From contig NC_092872.1 in assembly GCF_028372415.1 (NCBI RefSeq), positions 282,165,206 through 282,229,205 on the forward strand: a stretch of 64,000 nucleotides of DNA. The letters run 5' to 3'. This stretch comes from Notamacropus eugenii (lineage: Eukaryota; Chordata; Mammalia; Diprotodontia; Macropodidae). Shown piece after piece: positions 12,501 to 26,300 of this stretch (its first letter is position 1; each line of letters begins with the position of its first letter). Under the pieces are notes generated by a model, which was given only the letters and a program-made list of their open reading frames with translations, made no database searches and was not told the DNA's origin. Both the position numbers and the translations under genes were made by a program.

Positions 12501-15500
12501 TAAAAAAACAACAAATTAAAAATCCCCAACTAAACACCAAAATGAAAATCCTGAAAAATCAAAGGAGAGAGTAATAAAATTGAAAGTAAAAAAAAAAACC
12601 ACATCGAATTAATAAATAAAACTAAAAGCTGGTTTTGTGGGGGAAAAAAACCCAAAAAACAATTCAACAATAAAATACATAAATTCTTAGTTAATTTGAT
12701 TTTAAAAATTAAGAAGAAAACCAAATTACTAGTATCAAAAAATGCAAAGGGTGAATGCACTAATATGAAGAAATCTGAAAAGGAAATAGAAAATGTCAAT
12801 AATTCTATTTTTTTTTTTTAAGAAAAAGAAATTGAATAAGTGGTCTCCTTAAGAAAAAATCCGCAGGACCAGATGAATTTATAAGTCAGTTTTAACCAAC
12901 ATTTAAGGAACAATTAATCCCAACAGTATATAAACTATTTAAAAAAAACTGGTAATACTAAGTTCCTTTTATGACATACATATGGTTTTGATACCTAAAA
13001 TAGCAAGAGCAAAAACAGAGAAAGAAAACTATAGATAAATTTTCTTAGTGAATATCAATGCAAAATTTTTAAATAAAACACTAGCAAGGAGATTACGGCA
13101 AGCTATTACAAAGATCATATACTATGACCAAGTGGGATTTGACAATATCAGTAACAAAAATTATGACTCTATTAATAGACACAGAAAAAGTCTTTAACGA
13201 ACTACAACATTTATTCCTATTAAAAACACTATAAAAGCACTATAAAGCATAAGTAGTATCTATCTAAAACCAAGAGCAGACATTATTTGTCATGGGGATA
13301 AACCTGAAAGCCCTTCCAATATGATCAGAAATGAAGCAAGGATGTCCATAATCACCACTGTCATTCAATATCGTACTATAAATGTTAGCTATAGCAATGA
13401 TACAAGAAAAAGAAACCGAAGGAATAAAAATAGGCAATGAGGAAACAAAACTCATTCTTTGCAGATGATATAATGGGATACACAGAGAATCCTAGAGAAT
13501 AAACTAAAACACTTTGTTTAGTCTTTTAAAAATTGTGTTTGACTCTTCATGACCCTATTTGTCTTTTCGTGGCAAAGGCACTAGAATGGTTTATATTTCC
13601 TTCTTCAGGAAACTGAGGTAAACAAGGTTAAGTGACTTGCCCAGGATCATACATCTAGTAAGTGCCTGAGGCCAAATTTGAATTCAGGTCTTCTTGACTC
13701 CAGTCTATCCACTCTGACACTTAGCTATCAAACACTTAGCTGTCAAAACCACTAATAACTTAGCAGAATATAAACAGATCCACATAAGTCATCAGTATTT
13801 CTATATACCACCAAAAAACCCAGCACCAAGATACAGGAAGAGACATTGCACTGAAAATGACTGCGGGCAGTATAAAGTATTAGGGAGGTTACCTGCCAAG
13901 ACAAAGGTAAGGATTACATGATTGTTCATGGGTAGGCCAAGCCAGTATAATAAAAATGACAATTCTACCTAAATTAACTGACCTATTCAGTACCATACCA
14001 ATCAAACTACCAAAGAATTATTTTATGGAGCTAGAAAAAACATTAACAAAATTCATCTGGAAGAACAAAAGATCAAAGATATCAAGGGAATCAATGAAAA
14101 AACAGTTAGGGAAGGCAGCCTTTTGGTTCCAGATTTCAAACTATATCACAAAGCAGTAATCATCAAAATAATTTGGTATTGGCTAAGAAATAGAGGTGGA
14201 TCAGTGGAATAAATTAGGTACACAATACACAACGGTAAATGACCACAGTAATAGAGTGTTCGATGAACTCAAAGATCCAAACTTTTGGGACAATAACTCA
14301 TTGTTTGACAAAAATTGCTGGGAAAACCAAAAAACAGTTTGGCAGAAACTTGGTAAAGGCCAACATTTCACACTATACACCCAAAGTAAAGTCAAGATGG
14401 GATAAATGATTTAGACATAAAAGTCTAAATATCATAAGTAAATTAGGGGAGAAGGGAGAAATATGTTAGCTCTAGGGATAAGGAAAGAGTTTATGATCAA
14501 ACAAGAGAAAGAGAAGATTACTGGAGGTAAAACAGATAATTTTGATTACATGAAATTAAAAAGCTTTTGCACAAGCAAAACTAGTGCAGTCAAAATTAGA
14601 GAGAAGACAGGAAACTGGGGGAAATATTTATGGTAAGTTTCTCCAATAAAGGCCTCATTTCTCAAATATATAGAGAACTGAGACAAATTTATAAAAATAA
14701 GTCATCCCCATTTCATAAATGTCCAAAGAATATGAACAGGCAATTTTCAGAAGAAAAAATCAAAGTTACCAATAGTCATATGAAAAAATGCTCTAAATCA
14801 TCACTGATTAGAAAAATTAAAATAATTCTGAGATACTACCTCATACCCATCAGACTGGGTTAACATGACAGAAAAAGCAAATGACAAATGATGAAAAGAA
14901 TGTGGAAAAATTGGGACAAAAATGCACTGCTGGTGGCACTGTGAACTACTCCAACTGTTTGGGGAAATAACTTGAAACTACAACTAAAGGGCTATAAAAC
15001 TCTAGATAGTGTTTGACCCAACAATACCACTACCCGGTCTGTATCCCAAAGAGATCAAAGAAAAGGGGAAAAGATCTATTTGTACAAAAATATTTATAGC
15101 AACTCTTTTTGTGGTGGCAAAGAATTGGAAATGCTCATCAACTGGGGAGTGGCTAAACAAGTTGGGGTATATGATTATGATGGGATACTACTGTGCTATA
15201 AGAAATGATGAGCAGGATGCTTTCAGAAAAACAGGGAAAGTTTAATGTGCACTGAAGCAAAGTGAAGGAAGCAGAACCAGAAGACCATTGTGCACAATAA
15301 CAGAAGTACTGTAAGGATGATCAACTGTGAAAGGCTTGTTTACTCTGATCAAGACCATGATCCAAGACAATTCCAAAGGACCCATGATGAAAAATGCATC
15401 TATATCCAGAGAGAGACCTGATGAACTATGAATGCAGATTGAAGCATATCTTTTTAAACTTGATTTTTGTTTTATTTTGTATTTTCTTTTGCAACATGGC

Positions 15501-18500
15501 TAATATGGAAATGTGTTTTGCATGACATCACATGAATAACCGATATCAAATTGATTGTCGTCTCAAGAAGGAGGGGGAGTGGGAGTGAGGGACAGAATTT
15601 GCAACTCAGAATTTTAAAAAATGATTATAAAAATCTTTTAACATGTAATTGGGAAATATTTAATGAAATAAAATTAAGAAAAAAGATTAACCTTCCTACA
15701 TTCTTCCCCAACTTGTCTTTCTCCTTTTCCCTTCGTACATCTCAAGTCACCCTGACAAGGAGCTGCAGCTGGGGGCAGCAGACGCCTAAGTGAGTTCACA
15801 GCTGTCAGTGGGATGAATAATTAATTGTTCTCCATCCGTTGCCTACCCCTAAGGTCTCATTATCGATTATTTATAACAACTGACCTTTATATGGCAATTC
15901 AAGGTTTGCAAAGTACGTTGTATACATTATCTCAGGTGAGCTTCACTTTAACTCTGTGAAGGAGACACCACAGATGTTATCCTCCTGTCTCAGGGAGGTT
16001 GGATTTGCCCAGGTCAGAGTAGCACTGGAATGCATTTCTTGTAGTAGGAGTGCCAAGCCAGCCAGCCCCTGGATGGTCATGGGGCTGGGACTTCTGAATT
16101 AGGAAAGATTTTCAGTGCTGCTGTGTTTATCAGTCTGGGGCTGTTGTGGTAAAACAGTTGTTGAGAGATGTAAATAGACCGAGTCGAAACTGTGTGAGTA
16201 TGTATGGCTCAGCCAGTTACTGGGTAACTGATCAATGGTGGTGAAAGCCTAAAGATTTCATCTTTAAAAGCCTTGTTTATTTTCCACTTAAGCACCAAAT
16301 CAAACAAGCATATTTCCAAATAGAGAAGAAACAAGGGTTACATATGAGCTGACTCTCTCATGCGCAGCTCACTTCTCAGATTCTCTCAAGACGCACATTT
16401 TCTGGCATTTGCTTGTGTTCCAATTTTGAAACATGATGGAATCATTTCTTGAACTTGTTCTTGTGCCTGACCTCCCTCATCTCCAAGTCCACTTCTTCCT
16501 ATAGTAAATCATGTTCACTAGTCCTAGTAATTTAAAAAAAATTTTCTTTATTTAGTATTTTATTTTCCCCCCGTTACAGGTAAAAACAATTTTTAACATG
16601 TTTTTAAAACTTTGAGTTCCAAATTCTCTCCCTTACTCCCTCCCTATCCCCCTCATTGAGGAAGGCAGGAAGTTTGATATGAGTTACACATAAGTCATCA
16701 TGCAAACATTTCCATAAGTCATGTTAGTCTTACTAATTTTTTGAAGTCTTCTATTATATTCTCCAAACTGGTCATTCTTGTAATTATTTCCTTCTGAGTT
16801 TTTAAAATATATTTTAATTCTAACTGGTTCTTGTGATAATTTTTTAAAGCTTCTAAAAGATCATTTTTATTTGTTTTTCTGATCAGTGTTAATTTTCGCA
16901 TAGTTTCTTTAAATATGTGGTTAATTTATTTGAGAATTACTTTCGAAATGTCTGGATTGTTTCTGGTTTGGGTCTGCGTTACCTGGACAGAGCACAGGTT
17001 CTTTGAGGCCGGGGCCTCAATTCTGTCTTTCTCTCCCCAAAGAAGATGCTTAAACTTGTGGATGGATTCTGGTATCTTCATTACTGCAGTTGCTCTGATG
17101 GCATATTTAAAAAAAAAAAAATTTAACCCTCCCTTCTCTGCTCTTTTGTCATTTCTGTGTTGGCTGATTTGTATTTCTGTGCGTGTGTTTTAAAGTAGTT
17201 TTTCTTCCCTTTGATAGCTTCCACTTCTTTCAGGGTGGGGATTGACACTGTGATTAGCCGGACTTAGGTTGAATCTCTCATTCTGTAATATTGACTGCAA
17301 AACCCTATTTTCTGTTCTACAATATAATTCAATTTAACAAACATTTACTAAATGTCCACTAGGTGCAAGGAAGGACCCAAAACATTAAAATGACATAACC
17401 TCCACCCCAAAGAGCTTATAGCTAGGGCTGTGCTGGTAAATGTTTAACAACAAGCTCTCCAAAAAAAAAAAAAAGTATGTAGAATATACTTGAATATTCA
17501 AGAATCCAATACATCAAACTCTGATTTGTATCATTTGCTGATTCCTGAAATTTTCACAAAAGGTTCTCCAGAAGCATCATGGCCAGCCCAAATTAGTGCA
17601 CAGATATCTGTGATGTGGGCACAGTACCATGTAACAGATATTTCTTAGGAGTTCAGGGCAAGAAAGGGGGAGAAATGCTAAGTTTAGATCGGACACTGCA
17701 GGTTCTCAAGGACCTCCAGCTTAGTATGGGCACAGGGAGTAACACAAATGAGAACACAAAATCTCAAACTGCCTGAGCCCTGGAGAAAGATACCAAGTGC
17801 TCTGGAAGTCTGGGTTCTATTAGCTGGAGGCGGCTAGCGGTACCAGAGCATGTAGAGTGCTGGGCCTGCACTTGGGAAGCCCTGAGTTCAAATCCAGCCT
17901 CAGATACTTCTGGCCGTGTGGTGCTGAGAGTGTCACTTAACCTCAGTTTGCCTGAGCTTCCTTAGCTGTAAAATGAGGATAATAACAGCACCTACCTCAT
18001 GGAGTTGTTAGAGTCAAAGCGATTAGCACAGTGCCAGAAGCACAGTAAGGGCTATGTAAATATTAGCTATTATCATCCTTACAGGTTCTTCCACCACTTC
18101 AGATTCCATCAGAAAGAGCTTACAATCAGCAAACAATGATCAAATCATCTCTTTGGTCAGAATTTCATGGGAACTGAAACCCCTCAGAAGGCAACAAGAA
18201 GAGTCCTTCAGGAGGGCTGGGCAGTGACTTTGATTTCTAATATAAATATGCATATATACACATACATACACACATGCATTCTTCATGACCTGGAAGAGGC
18301 CCCTTCCAGGCAGGATGTCACTTAAAACAGTCCCAATGGCACTGAAAAGGCATTGATGAAGCACTTACTGATCAGTCAGTCAATAAATGTGTATTAAGCA
18401 CCTACTCTGCATCAGGTACTGGGGTGATACTGGGGAAAAGTGAGAGTCCCTGCCCGCCAGGGGCTCTGCCTCTAATTGGGGGAGATATTACATAAATCAG

Positions 18501-21500
18501 GGGTGGGGTAGGGGGAGGGCTTGGTGCAACAGGAAAACCTGGGGAGGGGAGCGGAGTGGGTGAGAGGGACCAGCTGTGAGTCACACATGAGGAGCATGAT
18601 AGCAGCTACAAAACTCTCCCATACCATCATCCTCATCCACAAGACCCTCCATCTTTCAGCTCCAGGCACTTTGTCTGGCTGGCCCCATAGCTGGAAGGCT
18701 CTGCCTCCTGACCTCCCTGGCTTCCTTTAAGTTCCCACTACAAGCCCATCACCCCCTCCTCATTCTGGGGCCTTCACTTCAGTCCTCATTTTCTATTTAT
18801 CCCATACAGAGCTTGCTTTGTCTACACTGGTTTGTCTCCCCCATTAGATTGTGAGATCCCTGAGGGAAAGGACTTGCCTCGTTTTGTAATGCTGTGCCTA
18901 GCTGGTACACAGGAGGGGCTTAGTAAATGTTTACTGATTTGCTGAAGATGCCAGTGGAGTTTGGTAACTGAGTTACCAGAGATAGTGCCACCAGTAAGTG
19001 GCAAAGCCAGGAATGGAGCCCAGGTTCCTGAATTCAAGTCATTTTTATTTGGAGCAAATCATCCTCATCTTCCTCCCTGTTTCTTTTTCTGTAAAAAATG
19101 TTTTCCCTCTTCCCAGCCAAACTGCTGCACTGTCAAGGCTAAAGATGGATGAGGCATGTTGAAAAGAACAGCATTCTGCAGCCAGCGGGGACTCAACAAA
19201 TAGTCACTGCAGATGATGGAGACAATGATACTCATTATTTTTCTTTAAAAAAAGTCATTTAAATGAAAAGAGGAAGTTTATGTCTAAAGTTGCAAGGATT
19301 TGGGGATTTGCCTTGATTCCAGCCAGCTAGAATCCAAGCCAGTATCAACTACTTGTATTAATGGTATCCTCCCCATTCTCCAAAATATGTTGTTACAATT
19401 GTTCTCTACCTTTTGCTATTTAACTGATAATTACATTCCCATTAAATAAGATGCCCCAGGAGACGTGAGGAAATATCTATCAGAACAATAACCCAGCGAT
19501 TGCATTGTTTATTTTCAGCAATCAAAGTAGATTTTTAGCTTTTAAAATTGAGCCCTCTTGTTACCTAGGGGAGAAAAATATTACCATCCTAGTAAAATCG
19601 AAGCAAAGGTTCTGCTTAGCAGTCAGCATGGATTTATCTGGATGTTCTAATTGCAAATTGTAGATTTATTAAGAATCACCATGTGATGGTGATAAATTAG
19701 AGAAAGACAAAGGGCTTGCAGCTGAATGTAGAACCACTGTCTCTGAGATAAAGAGGAAATTTGCTTCTATCAGCCTGACCAAAGTTGGGTATATCAGTTA
19801 ATTGAAACACCAAGGGGATCTCTAGAGAGTAACACTAATCCTTTCTGACTTGTGTTTACAAAGAAGAGAACTAAAGCAGGTGGCCAGGACAGTGCAAGGC
19901 ACCCAGGCTGTCCACATTTCCTCCCTTCCCTAGACAGGGCCACAAAAGCACTCCATGCCAAGAAGGCTCATGTTTGCCTTAAAAACGCTGAAGCTGCCCA
20001 AGTAATTACAGTCTTATGCACAGACCCAAAGTCTGCACCAAAGACATGGTACCAAAGGGCCAACCTGACTGAGACTCTAACTCTGAAGGTGGATTCAAGT
20101 TTGGGGCATCAGAAGTTGGGGCTCATCTCACTGATTTATTTATTTTAACTCAGATCCTTTCAGCTGCTCACATTCTTGATGAAAAGTAAATGGTTTTCCA
20201 AGATCAATAATGGAGAATGAGGACATGCATTACTGCTGTTGCTCTGGAATCCACGATACCAAATTTCATAGGAGATGGGCTTAAGTCTGTTAGCAATTAA
20301 GATCATAAAAAGGGAAGCTCTCTAATTAAAATGTCTCTTCTTTGTAACTGAAAATGGCTTCTTTTGGAACTGAGAACTTGCTCATTTCATCAGAACATCA
20401 GTATTTTAGAGGAGATAAGATGTACAGCTCATGTCAGGGGCCTTCTGGGCAATGAAGAGATGAACCAGATCTGTGTAGCTGTTGTTGTTTAACAAGTCTT
20501 GAGTAATTTCCTGAGGTGTCTGAATTTCAAACATGGAGACAAAATCATCTTTTCTGTATATACACCATCATAAGTCTCTGCCTCCATAGGAAAAATGAAA
20601 CCGGTTCCTTTGTTCAAAATTCTTTGCACAAGCAAACCTTCACTTCTTGAGCCCTGAATGCTAGCATCTATCATTCAACCACAGAGCTTTGTTGAAAAAA
20701 TGATACCACCTATAAAATGTGACTGTTCCTTCTGAGTCATTCTTGACTTTGTTTTGCCTAAGACAGGAAAAAATAGGTGTTTCAGAACCATCTCCTACAC
20801 TGGAGACTTGGGTCTCAGAAACTGGATGACTCACACACTCCGTGGCCAAGGGACGATGAACCTGAGGATGGGCCTACATCTCCCAACAGTTGCAGGAGGT
20901 GTGCCTCCTCAGCAGGCAGGGTTCATCCTGGGCTGCACGAAAGCCAGGGCTTTCAATGCTGCAACTGTTGGCTTCTTAGAGGTCTCTCTTCTTCAGCAAG
21001 CCACTGAGTGTTATAGGTCATTGATGGAGGAGCCGGCAGCTGTTCAGCAGCAAATGTGCTGAAGCATCCGTAGCTCCCCTCCCAGAAAACCACCATGAAG
21101 CCACTCTAGGAGGCAACCTCGGGAAAGTCTCTCATGCCAACTGCTGACTGAGACAGGGACCCAGAGAAATGTCCAGATGATGAACATTCTGTAGTCCCTC
21201 ATATTCAGGCTGCCCCCTCCACACATACACTTGAAATTTCAAACCACTTCCTGGCAGGGGAGAGCTGTCCCTGTGGGGGTTCACTGGCTCTAACCATGTC
21301 TGGATGCCAGAGGAGTAGGGAGCTTCAGGCAATCACCAGATCGTAGACCTAGAGCTGAGAGGGGCCTGGGATTCTCTCAGCAAAGCAGAGGCCATTCACA
21401 CCACTGGAGGCTAGAAGGTGGAGGATTCCTGGGGCTGCTGCAAGGCCAGTCTCATCTGGGGAAATGTGGCTTATCTGTTTATTGTCTGTGCTCAGTTAGA

Positions 21501-23260
21501 GATCTGCACATAGAAGCATAGTCAGAGAAGGTCTCAGGGCACCCTTGGTCAACTGAGAAAGCACTTTGAACATCCCCAAAGAGTGGTCATCCAGCCTAGG
21601 CTTAAAGATACCCAGTGACAGAAAACTCACCACCTCTGGAAACAGCCCACGCACACCCGGAGACAACTCAATATCACCTCCCCATTGCTAGAGGAGCCTC
21701 TAAGGCCATGCGCACCAAGTCTAAGCCCTCTCCACAAGGATGACTTTGAAGAGCGCTGAGATAATTACACTTGTCTCTGTTCTGAGGGGCATCCCTTAAC
21801 ACAGTGTCTGGGCACAGAGTACACACTGAATAAATCCTGGTTGATGGCTTAAGATCTTCCAGTCTTCTGACACCATAAACTCTGTGGTCTGGTGGCACCA
21901 GCTGCCTTGCTGGTCCTTGCACAAGACACTCTACTTCCTCAGTGGGCATTTTCACAGGTCATTCTCCTTGGGTGGAATGCTTTGCCACCTCATCGCTGTC
22001 TGGTTTCCTGCAGGTTCTAGTAGGAATCCTCCTCCCTACAGGAAGCCTTTCCTAATCCCCCTTGCTTCTAGTGCCCACCCTTTGCTGATTATCTCCTACT
22101 TTTCCTGGATGTCTGGCTCTCACAGTTGTCTGTATGTTGCCTCACTCATTACAATGTGAGCTCCTGGTGGGCAGGGACTGTCTTTGCCTTTCTCATGATC
22201 CTGAGGGCTTAGCACAGTGTCTGGCACACAGTGTCTGGCACTTAATCAATGCTTGTTGGTGGGATGTGTCTTGATGTGATTTTCCTCCAGGTAAAGGTAA
22301 AAAGACTTGTAGAATGAATGTCTCTCCACACTCCAGGCTGATAGGGATAGGGGAGGGGGATCCTAAAGGTCATTGGAGCATAGCTTCATTGAGAAACAAG
22401 GACTGAAGAGTGAGGAGAGGAACTTTGACCCTTGCCATGAGATAAGAGTAAAAGGTGGTTACCCGAGGGAGAAAGGAAAGAAAAAGCTGGCTACTTCAAA
22501 CCAATCTGTGGCTCCTCCCAAATGGGAGGGAGCAGGGCACTGTCCTCCCCAAGACAGACAGAAGAATATGACCACACCTGAGATGGCCCAGGAAGGCTCA
22601 GAAGGAGAGGAGGGTAGCCACGGCTGGTCATTGCCTTCCAGGAGATAGACAGGCAGTCATGGCCTGAGCCCCAGAAAAGAGGACTGGTGACTTCTTGGGG
22701 CTTGCATCCAAGACATAACAGAGACATAACTCATTTCTGGGGATCAGGGTCCAGATGATCCTTCTGACCACAGGGGCACAAAGTTGCATTTTTTTCTGTG
22801 TTGTCTACTGAAAACAACAGAGTCAAAAAGGAAGAACTCACATGGGAAGAGGAAGCTGGCAAAGAAGGTGGTATCTGAGAAGGGGATCTGGTATCTGGAT
22901 TACAACCTAAAATGCAGGGATGATAAGTTCTAGCCAGAGACAGCATGTGCCTCACAAAGGCTGGTCAGAACAATCTGCCAGTTGCCTTGTGAATCTCATC
23001 AGAGGGGCTTCAACAAAAAGGGATGGAAGAGGGAGACACTGCACACGCGTGTGTGCATTCATTCAGTAAACATTTACAAAGGGCCTCCTGTGTGCCACGC
23101 ACCATGCTAAGTGCTGGGGACACAAAGAGAGGCAAAAGATGGTCTCTGCTCCTCAGGAGCCTGCAATCCTTTCTATACCTAGACACACACACATACACAC
23201 CCACACCCACACATAAACATATCCACACATATATGTGCATATATACCTGCACACACACAT

Positions 23261-23320
<60 letters not shown>

Positions 23321-26300
23321 GCACCAAGCTAGTCACACAGAGAATACCTAAAACGAAGAATTACAAATATTCTCAAGTTTGAAGGTCGGGTCCTTCCAGG
23401 CACACATGCCCCAAATGCAGGCAATGGGGTCCTCAGACAAAGAGGTAAATGTGACCTCCCAACATCCCTGAGTCTTGGTGGGATGGAGCCCAGGACGGGC
23501 TAGGGCTCAGTGTGGATAGACTGTACTCTGAAGAAATGCAACAGAGAGGGGTGGTACACATTATGGTTCAAGGAGGCATTCTCATGTGGAGAATCCCAGA
23601 GGGAAAGTCATGATGGAAACCGAAGGTGTCAAAGCCCAGCCTGGGGCATGCACCAGATTAAGCTCAAGTCCAGATCTGGGTCATCAGAGCCTATGGGGCT
23701 CACTGAGATCTATGACCTTCTCACAGATGTTTCTAACCCTGAGAAAACTGGCATTTGAAGCTCTGGGAGCCTCTGGTCTAGGCCTGGAGGAGGAGCGGGG
23801 AGGTCAGGCAATGAGGCCCCTTGGGAGCACCAGACCAACAGGGCTGTGGCAGCTGGTGTCCAGTGAACACAGCAGGATCTGGGAGAGCAGAAACTCCCTG
23901 TGCACAGGGGATTCTTGGCTGGGTCACTGCCACCCTGAGAGGGACATGATGCTGGGCCGCGGCTAGGGGCTCAATTACGTCTTGTTGAGCTGAGCTGAGT
24001 CAGTTAGCTCTTCTCCAGAAAGACCCACTCAAGCAGCCCCAGGATGAGCTGTAGGGAGGCTACCCCATTGGAGAGGGGACCCCCTTCGAGGCCCAAGTCC
24101 CTCACATAACAGGGAGTTCCTCATTCCAAAGGAGAACAACTCTCCTAAACTTTCAAGGGTTCCCCATGGCAGTGACCTTGAGCCTTCCAGAGCATTGTCC
24201 TCACCCTAGTCCTGTGCACCGACAACCCCTATCACACCCCACTCTGGGAAGGGACCTGGCTTGTCACTTGCAGGGTCCAGCAGAGGACTCGGACCTCAGC
24301 CAGTGCTTCATAATTAAACACCTGCCTGTGTGGTCCTGGAGGCCCAGCTGGTCAGCCAGTTGTAAGGTGTTATCCCCTGGGGATCTGGAATGCCAGTCAA
24401 CAAGGCTTTATTGAGCTCCTGCTGGGCAGAGAGCATTACTTGAGGTGGGGGGAGGCCTCCACAAGAAACACTCACATGGGAAAGGCCCTGAAAACTAGTG
24501 TCTCATAGCAATGGGGGAGACACTTTACCCCGAAACAGCAGGAGGCCTTTCTTCAACAGTTGGAGGCTTGGTCATGTGGCTGGGGGGGTGGCTTCCCTCT
24601 CCTGGAGCAGGGATCCCCCTCCACCCTCCAAAGAGGGAACTGTGCTATACCTCAGCAGGTGGTCTCTGAGATCTGAGGGGCTAAAGCAGCTCTGGTGGCA
24701 AGGAGGGACTGGGATCAGCAGGGCTGGTCCCGGGGGAATAGGAAGACATGGTGCCTGCTGCCAAGGACATTCTGGAGTGTCTGGGAGGGAGGGGCTGCCA
24801 GGTCAGATCTGAGGACCTTGGGGGTCACCAGCAGTGCTGGGCACATGGTGGGGATTCATTGAAGGTCTACTGACTGACAGATTCATCCAGTCCAACCCCC
24901 TCATTGACAAGTGAGGAAACTGAGGCTCAGAGAGTCACAATGGTCACCAAGCCAGCTGCCCCATGGCTCCTGCCCATCCCTCCTCCAACAGATAACAGAT
25001 GGTTCCTGCTCTCTTGTCCTGGCTGAGAAACCAAAAGAAATCAATGAAGGCCAAGATAGGAACAATCCCCAATCAGGTGTCATCCAACAAGCATTTATGA
25101 AGCATCTACTATGTGTCAGGCATATGCTGAGAGCTGGGGATACAAAGAAAGGAAAATGCATGGTTCCTAACCTCAATCAGCTCCTAGTTCAGTGGTGGGG
25201 TGGGGGTGGGGGTGGGGCGCAGCATATGTACAACCACATATATATACACACACTCTCTCTCTTTCTCTCTGCCTGTTTGTGTAAATGACAGCTAGCAGGC
25301 ACCACAGTGCGTGGAGCGCCAGGCCTGCAGGCAGGAAGACCAGAGTTCACATGTGGCCTCAAGACACTTCCTGGCTGTAGGGCCCTGAGCAAGTCACTTA
25401 AACACTGCCTGCCTCAGTTTCCTCAGCTATAAAACAGTGATAATAAGAGCACATCTCTCTCAGGGTTGTGTCAAGGATCAAAGTCTTAGCGCATTTTCAG
25501 CCTTAATAGCTTCAAAGGGCACACAGCTGTTCACCACTATCTCAACAGGAAGGCCCTGGAGAGATGAGGGGAGCTACAGGGGAAGGGACAGAGGTGGGGT
25601 GTGGGAGAGCAAGGCTGAGGCCCAGAGATGAGGGAAAGGTGCAGTTGGGTTGCAAAGTCCCTTATGGGGACAAAGGCATCAAAGGTCTGGAGGGCCAGGA
25701 AGGGCTTTAAAAGCCAAAGAACATTTTGCACTCGAACATTTTGCACTTGATGACGCAGAAAGAGGGCCCTGGAGTGAGCGAGCAGGTCTGAGGTTATTGG
25801 GAGGCTGAGCAGGGCAGAGCATAAGTCAGGGACGTTGGCCATATGGTCAGTGCAGATGTCAGAGGACGTGTGTGAGAGATGCTGTCACACAAGAAATGCC
25901 AAGCACATCGACCCGGACAGAGTGGGTAGGGAGGCTCAGGATATCCAGGCTGGGCCATGAGCTGAGCCTATGCAGGAGGGGAGAAGAGGCTGCGGGGGAA
26001 AGAGTGGCCAGTTTGGTCTGGGACATCCTGAATCTGCTATGGGACTGTGAGGGGGGTGGGGGATCCCCTGAAGAGAGAGAATGGAATCCACCAAATACGG
26101 GAAGAAGGAGAGAAGAGGGCCCAGGACAGGGCCTCAGGGGACACCAAGGTCAGGATGCATGACCCTGAGGAAGTGCCAGAGGAGTGGCCAGGTAGGAATC
26201 AAGGGGAAGGGGGGAAGGAGCAGAATTCTCAGATGCAGAGAGGTCAGGCCAGATGAGGCCAGAGAAAAGGCCATGAGATCTGGCCAGAGTGCAGTGCAGG

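Larger units (their letters stand above)
8840..15690 (+). mobile_element. Near-complete but decayed L1, composite
   Basis: Long L1 in the orientation opposite to UROS. A GC-richer 5' UTR-like start (8840-9540) is followed by an ORF1 region to about 11.1 kb. ORF2 begins near 11690 (endonuclease start with the TVNVNGM-like motif) and ends near 15240. The ORF2 C-terminus includes [20 protein letters not shown], and [20 protein letters not shown] is seen near 13960. The 3' UTR runs to ~15690. Both frames carry many stops, so it is long dead. A second L1 (9785-10243) and a SINE (13500-13735) lie within it. The 5' limit is uncertain and no clear target duplication was found. Confidence 0.8.

Noticed and set aside
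13956-14405. Open frames with clear protein similarity
   Set aside because: These are pieces of L1 ORF2, not host genes.
23010-23382. Open frames of CVCV / THTH repeats; CRISPR-like regular repeat
   Set aside because: Both come from the CA microsatellite.
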